From assembly GCA_018267435.1 (NCBI GenBank), contig JAFDYM010000012.1, positions 1 to 20,788 on the forward strand: a stretch of 20,788 nucleotides of DNA, in the 5' to 3' direction. The notes under the pieces are model-generated. The model saw only the letters and a program-made list of their open reading frames with translations, was not told the origin of the DNA and did not search any database. Source of the stretch: Bacteroidota bacterium. GTDB lineage: Bacteria > Bacteroidota > Bacteroidia > Chitinophagales > LD1. The translations under genes and the position numbers were made by a program. This document shows positions 19,101-20,788 of the stretch, piece after piece; positions within the stretch are counted from its first letter, which is position 1; every line of letters begins with the position of its first letter.

Positions 19101-20788
19101 CAACAAATGGCTCTGTGTTGCGGTTTCTGGATCTGTAATAGGCAAACATATTGTTACCGGGCAATCTTCACAAGTTGTACGTATAGTATCAGGCACATAA
19201 GGAGGGTCGTTAACATCCAATATAGTTATGTAAGCTGTTGCAGTGTCGCACAGGCTAGGTAGCGGGGTGCCACTATCACACACACGGTACTGGAATGAAT
19301 CTACCCCATTAAAGTTGACAGCAGGGGTGTATGTAAATGAACCGTCTGCATTCAAGATTAATGTACCATGAGAAACATTCACTATTGGAGTTGTAATAAC
19401 AGTCAACGATGTTACAGGGTTGCCGTCGGCATTGTCGTTATCATTATTACGAACACCAGTCACCGAACTAGTTACAATCGTAGAATCTTCTTGAGTAGTA
19501 TAGCTATCATTAACTGCTACCGGAGGATCATTAACTGGGGTAACTGTAATACGGATCTTGGTTGTATCGCACAACACCGGCGAACCATTATCGCATACTA
19601 TTACGCAAATCGAGTCGTTTCCGTTAAAGTTTGCAGTAGGTGTATATGTTAAACAAACAGCATGAGGGTTGCTACCGTTATTAACGGTTGGTCCGCTCAA
19701 GACACCGCTGTTAGGACCGCACAACAAACCAGAAACATTATGGCTTTGTGTTGCAGTTTCAGGATCTGTTATCGGAATACAAACAGTTACAGGACACTCT
19801 TCACATGTAGTTACCAATGTATCAGGAACTACAGGAGGATCATTGACAGGTGTTACAGTTACATACACTGTTGCTGTGTCGCAAGCTTGAGGCACTTCAT
19901 TATCGCACACACGGTACTTAAATGAATCTACCCCTGTAAAGTTTGCATTTGGAACATAAGTAAATGAACCATTACCATTCAACACACTTACTGTACCATT
20001 GCTAGGGTTACTAACTGGCGTACCTGTAACAGTTAATGGTTGCTGAGGATTAGCTGGATCGCTATCATTTACTAATACTCCTGGGGCTGACACATTCAGT
20101 GTAGTATCTTCAGGTGTAGTGTAACTATCATTCTGCGCTACAGGAGGACAAGATATAACTGTAGCATTTACTGTAGCAGTATTAGTGCTACTGCAACCGC
20201 TAACTGTTACAGTTAATGAATAAGTACCACTCATAGCAGGTGTAGCATTTGCCCTTGCAGGGTTTTGTGCACTTGAGGTATAGCCACCTGGGCCGCTCCA
20301 GCTATAAGTAGCACCTGCTACTGTAGTTGCAAATATTTTAAGTGTATCGCCATAGCACTTAGGGCTATTGCTAGTTGGTGTAGGTGCAATTGGCGTTTGG
20401 TTTATAGTAATATTAACTGGCGTAGAAGCTGGCGAAGTACAACCTGTTACAGTTTGTGTAACAGTATAAGCACCTGCCATTGTTACATCAATGTTAGTAC
20501 GTACAGCAGGGTTACCTACAAAGCTATATCCGTTAGGGCCGCTCCAAGTAAAGATTGCACCTACATCTCCACTTGCAGTAAGTGTAAGTGTAGTACCACT
20601 ACACAAGGTAGTACTTGGCGATGCGCTAGCTGTAGGAGCTGATGGAGTTACATTTACAACTACTGTAGTAGTAGCAGTATCCGAAGTACAACCACCAAGT
20701 GTTTGATATAAACTGTAAGTACCTGCCGCAGCAGTAGTTACGTTTAATATTGATGGGATTTGAGTAGAGTTGACAAAACCGTTAGGAC
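4110..20788 (-). CDS. Giant SprB-like repetitive surface adhesin with T9SS type B sorting domain, 5' end missing
   Basis: One open frame runs from the right edge to a TAG at 4112-4110, with 5,558 complete codons visible and no internal stop or frameshift. The N-terminus and signal peptide are outside the window; the frame is open upstream of the TTG at 20606, so that codon is internal. The protein is built almost wholly from extracellular beta-sandwich repeats (Ig-like, tandem-95/cadherin-like, PKD/SprB-like) and ends in a T9SS type B C-terminal domain. Thr, Val, Asn, Asp and Gly dominate and Lys/Arg are sparse, so it should be acidic and probably Ca-binding through NDNDNADG and NDxDPDGD loops. 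By family knowledge it should be exported through the outer membrane by T9SS and displayed on the cell surface. F. johnsoniae SprB, about 6,500 residues, is the closest described analogue and is followed by SprF as here. A role in gliding is inference; biofilm or host/particle adhesion are alternatives. Confidence 0.95.
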   Translation of the reverse strand, partial: PNGFVNSTQIPSILNVTTAAAGTYSLYQTLGGCTSDTATTTVVVNVTPSAPTASASPSTTLCSGTTLTLTASGDVGAIFTWSGPNGYSFVGNPAVRTNIDVTMAGAYTVTQTVTGCTSPASTPVNITINQTPIAPTPTSNSPKCYGDTLKIFATTVAGATYSWSGPGGYTSSAQNPARANATPAMSGTYSLTVTVSGCSSTNTATVNATVISCPPVAQNDSYTTPEDTTLNVSAPGVLVNDSDPANPQQPLTVTGTPVSNPSNGTVSVLNGNGSFTYVPNANFTGVDSFKYRVCDNEVPQACDTATVYVTVTPVNDPPVVPDTLVTTCEECPVTVCIPITDPETATQSHNVSGLLCGPNSGVLSGPTVNNGSNPHAVCLTYTPTANFNGNDSICVIVCDNGSPVLCDTTKIRITVTPVNDPPVAVNDSYTTQEDSTIVTSSVTGVRNNDNDNADGNPVTSLTVITTPIVNVSHGTLILNADGSFTYTPAVNFNGVDSFQYRVCDSGTPLPSLCDTATAYITILDVNDPPYVPDTIRTTCEDCPVTICLPITDPETATQSHLLSNIYCGPLHGIITGSTVTNTGNPHTVCVNYTPTQDYNGSDTICVVICDNGVPSLCDTSRITIIVTPVNDKPVANDDIYVSCQDTAIRKNFMANDIDVDGPNLQYVGTVTGAGPFSGTLTSVQPLGNFTYTPPVSFNGVDSFQYIICDNGTPNLCDTATVVLDYRCTNLPPIARNDNYTTPEDVTLNNNVSTNDNDPDGGTLTYTTTPLVSTSHGTVTLTSTGAFTYVPDSNYYGIDSFVYRVCDNGVPSLCDTATVYITVTPVNDPPIIPDTTVTMCEDCPPVTVCLPITDVDATDQHYASIPCAAAHGTVTAVTVNNLSAPHTVCMVYTPTTNYNGTDSFCVVVCDNGTPSKCDTSTITIVVTPVNDPPVAVNDNYTTAEGATLTTNSTIGVRNNDNDNADGNPVTSLTITTTPIVNVTHGTLTLNADGSFTYAPTPYFTGLDSFQYRVCDSGTPLPSLCDTATAYITVTPVNDPPYVPDTTVTMCEDCPPVTVCLPIADPDAGDQHYALTPCAALHGSVTGLTVNNLSSPHTVCVVYTPTTNYNGTDSFCVVVCDNGSPFKCDTSTITIVVTPVNDPPVAVNDNYTTLEDSAIVTNSVTGVRNNDNDNADGNPVTSLTVTTTPIVNVTNGTLTLSADGSFTYTPNLNFNGVDSFQYRVCDNGTPLPSLCDTATAYITVIPVNDPPYVPDTTVTMCEDCPPVTVCLPITDPETTTQIHVASVCGLPVHGTISTVNVTNAGNPHTVCVTYTPTVNYNGTDSFCVIVCDNGAPGKCDTSTITIIVTPVNDPPIAVNDFGTTFSTFPVTISLLPNDSDLEGPLDTTSVAIIDNPNHGTAIVNANGTVTYVSDTNYNGLDTLAYVVCDKGTPLPAKCDTALVIINVTARTLIANAIGYCDKDAPHISWNVSGNSMQPGDMISISWYDTLGNLIAFYDSLPLNGNMLWPGAVTDSAGNGIDWPGWVYNGTTWIQANDGYQTLRPNAVLVFALNPTDTVIVSYPPSSPFCFTVPPNGPVAFDDYATTPEETPVNIPVLNNDLDVKYGLDTTSVAVISSTTHGTLVYIGNGVFNYTPDSLYNGSDLFTYVVCNKAPSVLCDTANVYITVTPVNDPPFVPDTTIHTCEDCGTTYVCVPVKDADSLDLHYANLLCPATIGNVTSITIDQTLNILCLGYKGLLNLHGTDSLCVVVCDNGTPTLCDTTRITIVVDPVNDPPYADTIYVTTYENQPVGVNVAAATGDVEGDPLSYTYGAPTPANGTYGITGNGAITVTPNTGFTGTFTIPYGVCDLSPYPVNILCDNAAIIVTVLPAGDTLVNHAPVANNDYVTVPFNSPGKVINELANDYDPDGDALAVTVTANPLHGTTTVNGNGTLNYTPVSGYFGWDTIGYTICDPTAAHLPRPLCDQAIVVIYISKDSTAILNDPPVAVDDYEFVCANENAILNVLRNDYDPNGNALTSVTVLQGFSHGAATNAGLGVYVYTATAGFTGDDTLTYRVCDNGTPSLCDTAYAIVRINANPVITPSVTSLTTCSNDSVNITFTSSVPGTTFTWTANNGTSGTGDIHTVLANTTSNSQTVTYTVTGVSPSGCGSSSISIPVTVRPRPIATALQNGNLFCSGEQVVINLTSNVTGTQFNWSSSQGGTGTGNLITQTLTNTGTTNVTVTYTIIPTVNGCTGDTLLATAVVKPRPVVTPDPATQTSCSGQPVTIALTPNIVGTSVTWTGSNGNSGNTLTINDSPVNNTAGPITVTYTINSSFNGCVGNTVTATVVVRPAIIADAGADKSVSACSASCVTLGGSPSASGAPGPFTYTWRPSLGLSDTTVANPTACNLTATTTYELIVTDTFGCFKNDFVSVTVTPSSLTAEAGVGGALCLGTGDSVQLGGFPTAVGGTPPYTYTWSPLTGLNLTNPANPAAFPTVTTKYFVTVTDALGCQSVDSTTISVYPTLTANAGTDTTVCAGSPFNLGGTPTAAGGSGSGYTYLWSPTVGVSNINAANPTGVANATTTYAVTVTDGNGCRAIDNVLVTVRPTPIAQAGPDKTLTRCAGDSVIIGDNPAAIGGTAGYTYAWSPATGLSSTTVANPVVRVGATTTYTLTVTDVNGCTSTDAVTVNVVNSTLSVNAGTDKEICFGNCVQLGSIPTAVGGFPPYYFTWSNGNTLDDSTDANPVACPAATTAYRLRATDSRGCVAIDDITVTVNPNPTANAGPDTSVCSGSSIQIGGAPTATGGTPGYTYSWDPSLGLSQPNVANPTAAPAVITTYQLIVTDTKGCIGLDEVTVTPRTTPIVDAGADKTLVSCAADTVIIGGLPAVIGGGTGPFTYLWTPATGLSSATVQNPSVTGITSTTSYQLIVTDTFGCVGNDFVVVNVVNSTLQVEAGNGGVICAASGSPVQLGGSPTAVGGTSPYVYTWSPATGLNDATVANPIATVTSTTKYFLTVTDAKGCQAVDSVTVQQNATPVVNAGADTALCAGFCTTLNASATGGSGSFQYAWSPTVGLSNNNTSNPLACPQVTTTYIVTVTDSLGCNSTDAVTITILAKPVADAGIDKSMTSCASDSVQIGGSPAASGGVGPYTYAWSPATGLSSATAANPFVKGITSATLYSLTVTDASGCSAVDVVQVTIVPSTLVANAGPDHFVCQSLTGTVSLGGSPTANGGTGPYTYAWNGANIIPGTATTANPVVTPLLLGGTYTVTVTDGKGCTATDNVVVSIATPPIVNAGADTALCAGSTVALGGTPTSEPSISGGVPYTYSWSPGTGLSSTTASNPVAVPTVTTTYVLTVTYGYNCTISDAVTVSVRPNPTASAGPDRTLVACSGDSVQLGGTPAATGGTSPYTYHWSPSAGLTDTIAARPWVKNLGATTLYTLSVIDTFGCSGSDQVLVTVTGGTLAAEAGNNVSFCFGNATNVTLGGSPTAVGGTAPYTYAWSPAIGLSGTTTANPVANISSSRTYTVVVTDANGCIAQDTVRITVNPRIVVNAGVTDTVCAGSCITLGGAPTAVGGSGSTYTYVWGPAIYFQGSNTVANPVVCPLNSVTYSVVATDSIGCTNSANVTIRVDQNPVANAGIDRTVVSCANACVALGGSPTATGGTAPYLYAWSPSTALNNTGLPNPTVCGLGSTGNYTVTVTDANGCTSSDQVLINTSQSTLVADAGIDKTICAGQNTCITIGGTPAVSGGVGPYSITWSPVGGMCTSNTIANPQVLPTDTTMYVLLVSDANGCVAVDSMTVIVNPAVTASVGADTAICNGNSALLGGNPTGSGGTAPYTYLWSPSAGLSSITSANPTAAPNLTTSYCVTVTDAVGCTASTCQRIDINPAVVANAGADQTMTACAGSFVQLGGTPTGTGGTGNYSYTWAPDSVGGVRVLNGTTIPRPFVTGLTTTTTFTVTVRDNVTGCFATDQVVVNVNQSTLAVDAGFSKVFCGNSSSCVQIGGAPTASGGVGPYIYQWSPGLGLNSTTVANPCANPLITTNYSVTVTDALGCFLVDTMQVFVSPVITTDAGRDTIVCFNTSTVLGGTTVGGTGNYTFLWTPSQFLNSTTIARPTATNVTSNITYTVTVTDSLGCSTTDIVTVGTRALPVASAGPDATIFACTADSVILGGSPTASGTVGPYTYAWTPAIPVPVNGANPVVKNLGFSTNFTVLVTDSFGCQASDQVYVTVQPNTVFVDAGTNIGALCSNVGSCVTIGGAVLGGTAPYTYSWTGGTITGNTTLNPQVCPLTSTTYTIVVTDSRGCQASDTVLVTVNQAPNASISGLSSAYCTSAGNVTMTGIPAGGTFSGPGVTGNIFQPSVVGQGFYCIRYVYTDPSTNCTDDTTICVTVNPDPVITISGYEAAYCRFDAPDTLTGSPAGGTFSGPGMNGNVFNPATANVGNNIITYSYSDSLGCSGLAQVTLVVRPVPTITVSTSRDTACVGQTVVLTPNYSTDVTNIQWSTVGGGIFASGLNPVTVTPTGVDYCVVATAVNNTTGCASRDTVCLHVNQRPVAVDDVLATCEEVVEIIDVVANDTDPEGDASTVTVLSVNHGTTSVNGPFITYQSNLNYNGLDTIVYAICNTQCSNACDTGIVAISVCPVNDPPVVTDIVDTIYQNQTDTVCPIATDVDNTNLTMSVLLCDTLNGSVTQIVNGCFNYTPTYNWIGTQTICIVACDSLGACDTGTVTIHVIPGNRAPRALDVNVAVCKNTPIGVNVAAAAGDPNGNPVTFSYGSITGPTGSNGSFTVTGNGAIVFTGDSAGVYTFPYYVCDQSNLPPYSMCDTALVTVVVYTCDSTNLPPVATDDIATVLTNTPIVVNELANDFDPNGDPLTVTLLSGPNLAGATATLNANGTVTYTSPTTGVDSILYTICDPAGLCDSAYIIIYVDSVYMNHPPVAVDDYTSTTYGTTVVVPVLNNDHDPDGNPITITAIPCAPADGTATITGTTVTYVPGPDLNALNPDTFCYVICDNAVPALCDTATVVITVPNSVQAVNDTVVTTPYIPVVIDVMDNDFDPEADSFYVTSVITGNTVGTVVLNPNGTVTYLPKDTCGFTDSFQYTVQDVLGAVDTATVYVAVNCCTPPVAVSDAATILPNAPFSVNVLANDTLNNTSGSGQVVVSPTHGTAVFVNDSVLIYTPAASYCGPDTVVYRVRTNCGMDTALLVLNVYCNTPPVANADTVIVCTNGTVVIDVLANDNDAEGDTLTVTSVSTVPGIGIPTLNANGTITFEAGSIVGPFTLFYTVCDSSFPNLCSTGSIRIIIDACIPIDLPTTISATTCMDSAVTVCVGQYVSGASNFTITSTTGVDNGAVTLEAGDTCFTYTPVSGFVGNDTFTLTVCNGAGSCDSSQVVISVVDCLIDAIADACDVNTTIINTSVNVNVLDNDLIPVGSDTTITIISNVNNGMASVNFDNTIMVMPNTDYVGNITFTYEVCVTTGATSYCDTASVCVNVIDTNCVIPTGFSPNGDGTNDEFEIPCNDQFPNSTLRVYNRWGVEVWASDGHYNNDFKGQNMQGTNLPDGTYFIIYDYKDGVTKPVQRYLVIHR
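4113..4379 (-). other. T9SS type B (gliding-associated) C-terminal sorting domain
   Basis: The last 89 residues start CVIPTGFSPNGDGTNDEF and contain YNRWGVEVW, an N-N-D-F-K-G stretch in place of the usual N-x-W-x-G, LPDGTYFIIYDYKDG, and end YLVIHR. The FSPNGDGxND, NRWG and LPDGTY motifs define the type B sorting domain (TIGR04131 family), which directs cargo through the T9SS. Proteins of this class are typically paired with a PorP/SprF-like protein, as is found immediately downstream here. Confidence 0.96.
4380..7205 (-). repeat. Divergent C-terminal tandem-95 domains (about ten)
   Basis: Domain starts can be read at PVAVDDVLATCEE, PPVVTDIVDTIYQN, APRALDVNVAVCKN, PPVATDDIATVLTN, PPVAVDDYTSTTYG, VQAVNDTVVTTPYI, PPVAVSDAATILPN, PPVANADTVIVCTN, LPTTISATTCMDS and IADACDVNTTIIN. 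Most retain the Asp-rich loop (ANDTDPEGD, ANDFDPNGD, NNDHDPDGN, DNDFDPEAD, ANDNDAEGD) expected to bind Ca, and the C-terminal CDTA-type strand. Unlike the block at 16437-20147, no two copies are near-identical, so this part has not been recently amplified. It lies next to the sorting domain and is probably the cell-proximal stalk. Confidence 0.82.
7206..7901 (-). repeat. Two GGTFSGPG modules and one Ig-like domain
   Basis: Two adjacent modules share the pattern ISG[LY]xxAYC, then TG[IS]PAGGTFSGPG, GN[IV]F[NQ]P and an I[TR]Y-x-Y-[ST]D strand. This is a short beta module often found near the C-terminal half of Bacteroidota T9SS cargo. They are followed by one Ig-like domain (DTACVGQTVVLTPN ... 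GCASRDTVCLHV). The block joins the 23-unit array to the membrane-proximal tandem-95 domains. Confidence 0.8.
7902..13793 (-). repeat. 23-unit PKD/SprB-repeat-like array with a-b-c higher-order structure
   Basis: Twenty-three units of 81-92 residues (mean 85.4) fit the span exactly. The consensus is AxAGxDxxxC, LGGxPTAxGGTxPYTYxWSP, xGLSSTTxANP, TTTYxxTVTDxxGC, D-x-V-x-V-x-V. Units cycle through three types: a has two extra residues before the first Cys (DKTLxxC) and ends STL; b starts with EAG/NAG/DAG after one extra residue; c has NAGxDTxxCAG. The a-units start at 13793, 13025, 12269, 11507, 10727, 9956, 9188 and 8408, so triplets measure 252-260 residues; the last triplet lacks c. All 23 units keep both core Cys. 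The GGTxPYTYxW strand resembles the Pfam SprB repeat and PKD folds. The likely role is a long, disulphide-clamped surface stalk or binding surface. Confidence 0.9.
13794..14564 (-). repeat. Three PKD-like domains preceding the large PKD array
   Basis: Three modules of about 83-90 residues start near PVITPSVTSLTTCSNDSV, RPIATALQNGNLFCSGEQV and RPVVTPDPATQTSCSGQPV. Each has a C-S-x-[DEQ] motif, a FTW/FNW/VTW strand, a Gly/Ser/Asn-rich hairpin (GTSGTGD, GGTGTGN, GNSGNT), the VTYT strand, and a late Gly-Cys (GVSPSGCG, TVNGCTG, SFNGCVG). This is the pattern of PKD-like domains common in Bacteroidota surface proteins. They link the tandem-95 stalk to the 23-unit array. Confidence 0.78.
14565..16064 (-). 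repeat. Second tandem-95 block (four A-like, one B-like module)
   Basis: Modules in order: A (GPVAFDDYATTPEE), B (PPFVPDTTIHTCEDC), then three diverged A-like modules starting PPYADTIYVTTYEN, APVANNDYVTVPFN and PPVAVDDYEFVCAN. They keep the NDxDPxGD loop (ANDYDPDGD, RNDYDPNGN) and the C-terminal CDNG/CD-x-A strand, but pairwise similarity looks lower than in the block at 16437-20147. This suggests older copies. The alternation with B modules stops after the first pair. Confidence 0.82.
16065..16436 (-). other. Non-repetitive Trp-rich island inside the adhesin (~124 residues)
   Basis: This segment interrupts the tandem-95 array and resembles none of the repeats. It starts IANAIGYCDKDAPHISW and has six Trp in the contexts ISWNV, ISWYD, MLWPG, DWPGW (two) and TTWIQ, then TLRPNAVLVFALNP and PSSPFCF. 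Two Cys, near the two ends, could close the domain. The flanking modules are an incomplete-looking A module ending NVTARTL and a new A module starting GPVAFDDY. I suspect a discrete folded domain, perhaps a ligand-binding module carried on the repeat stalk. I do not assign a named family. Confidence 0.7.
16978..17030 (-). repeat. Exact 53-base repeat, copy 1 (mate at 18238-18290)
   Basis: This stretch, coding for the PDTTVTMCEDCPPVTVCLP part of a B module, is identical over 53 bases to 18238-18290, which is 1,260 bases (two A/B periods) away. The copy between them, at 17608-17660, differs at five positions, all synonymous. The bases just outside the 53-base block differ between the two identical copies. 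Confidence 0.9.
18238..18290 (-). repeat. Exact 53-base repeat, copy 2 (mate at 16978-17030)
   Basis: The second copy of the 53-base identity, in the third-from-last B module of the first tandem-95 block. It matches 16978-17030 at every base while the intermediate B module at 17608-17660 does not. This suggests recent exchange between non-adjacent units. Confidence 0.9.
20148..20788 (-). repeat. Ig-like domains of the giant adhesin (two complete, one partial)
   Basis: These modules of about 77-83 residues share the pattern C-x-G-D/T-T-L near the start, WSGPNGY or WSGPGGY in the middle, an NPA motif, then M-[AS]-G-x-Y and GC-x-S near the end. The first is cut by the window edge. Such Bacteroidota Ig-like domains usually form an extended stalk. 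The paired Cys (after the first strand and in VTGC/VSGC) suggests one disulphide per domain. Confidence 0.8.

Larger units (their letters stand above)
16437..20147 (-). repeat. Alternating A/B tandem-95 (cadherin-like) repeats, 210-residue period
   Basis: Seven A-type and five B-type modules are present. A modules (~107 residues) start PPVAVNDNYTT, contain NDNDNADGNPVTSLTV and HGTLTLNADGSFTYTP, and end FQYRVCDNG...CDTATAYITVTPVND. B modules (~103 residues) start PPYVPDTTVTMCEDC, continue TVCLPI, and end FCVVVCDNG...CDTSTITIVVTPVND. They alternate A-B except at 18597-18893, where a divergent A module (KPVANDDIYVSCQD) makes two A modules adjacent. A+B is 210 residues, so the DNA period is 630 bases, clearest from about 16970 to 18480. 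Both types belong to the tandem-95/Big_9/cadherin-like superfamily; Asp/Asn-rich loops suggest Ca binding. B modules carry eight Cys each. Confidence 0.88.

Noticed and set aside
20604..20606. TTG codon that could be read as the start of the giant gene
   Set aside because: The frame is open for 60 more codons to the window edge and continues the same Ig-like repeat (…SPSTT before LCSGTT), so this TTG is an internal Leu codon.

Overview
The window looks like Bacteroidota, most likely a gliding or surface-adhesin-producing member of the Chitinophagales/Cytophagales/Flavobacteriales type; the sequence does not fix the genus. Reasons: a type IX secretion system (T9SS) type B C-terminal sorting domain, a PorP/SprF-family protein, a TPR/beta-propeller/OmpA protein of PorE-like layout, no clear Shine-Dalgarno sequences, and A/T-rich intergenic gaps. 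All genes lie on the minus strand, so transcription runs from high to low coordinates. There is no gene-free stretch over 300 bases; the gaps are 1, 92, 51 and 92 bases.

Right to centre (20788 to 4110): a single uninterrupted reading frame fills 80% of the window and runs off the right edge. It encodes at least 5,558 residues of a giant repetitive surface protein. From N to C the modules are: Ig-like domains (20788-20148); alternating A/B tandem-95 (cadherin-like) repeats with a 210-residue period (20147-16437); a 124-residue non-repetitive Trp-rich island (16436-16065); more tandem-95 repeats (16064-14565); three PKD-like domains (14564-13794); 23 PKD/SprB-repeat-like units of about 85 residues (13793-7902); two GGTFSGPG modules and one Ig-like domain (7901-7206); about ten divergent tandem-95 domains (7205-4380); and the T9SS type B sorting domain (4379-4113).

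Centre to left (4017 to 775): a PorP/SprF-family outer-membrane protein, then a 740-residue TPR / PD40 propeller / carboxypeptidase-regulatory-like / OmpA protein. With the giant protein they form an apparent adhesin, outer-membrane partner and peptidoglycan-binding partner operon, closed by a strong rho-independent terminator at 719-748. The layout resembles the Flavobacterium johnsoniae sprB-sprF locus. A 12-bp hairpin without a U-tract sits between the giant gene and the porP/sprF gene and may set their expression ratio.

Left end (682 to 1): ribH (lumazine synthase, riboflavin pathway), followed one base after its stop by the start of an MBL-fold hydrolase that leaves the window. This is a housekeeping unit unrelated to the adhesin.

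The most interesting signals are inside the giant protein. The 23-unit array has a higher-order a-b-c (probably six-unit) periodicity, an invariant Cys pair in every unit, and a second Cys pair that appears or disappears together. The A/B block has a 630-base DNA period and an exact 53-base identity between non-adjacent copies that skips the copy between them.
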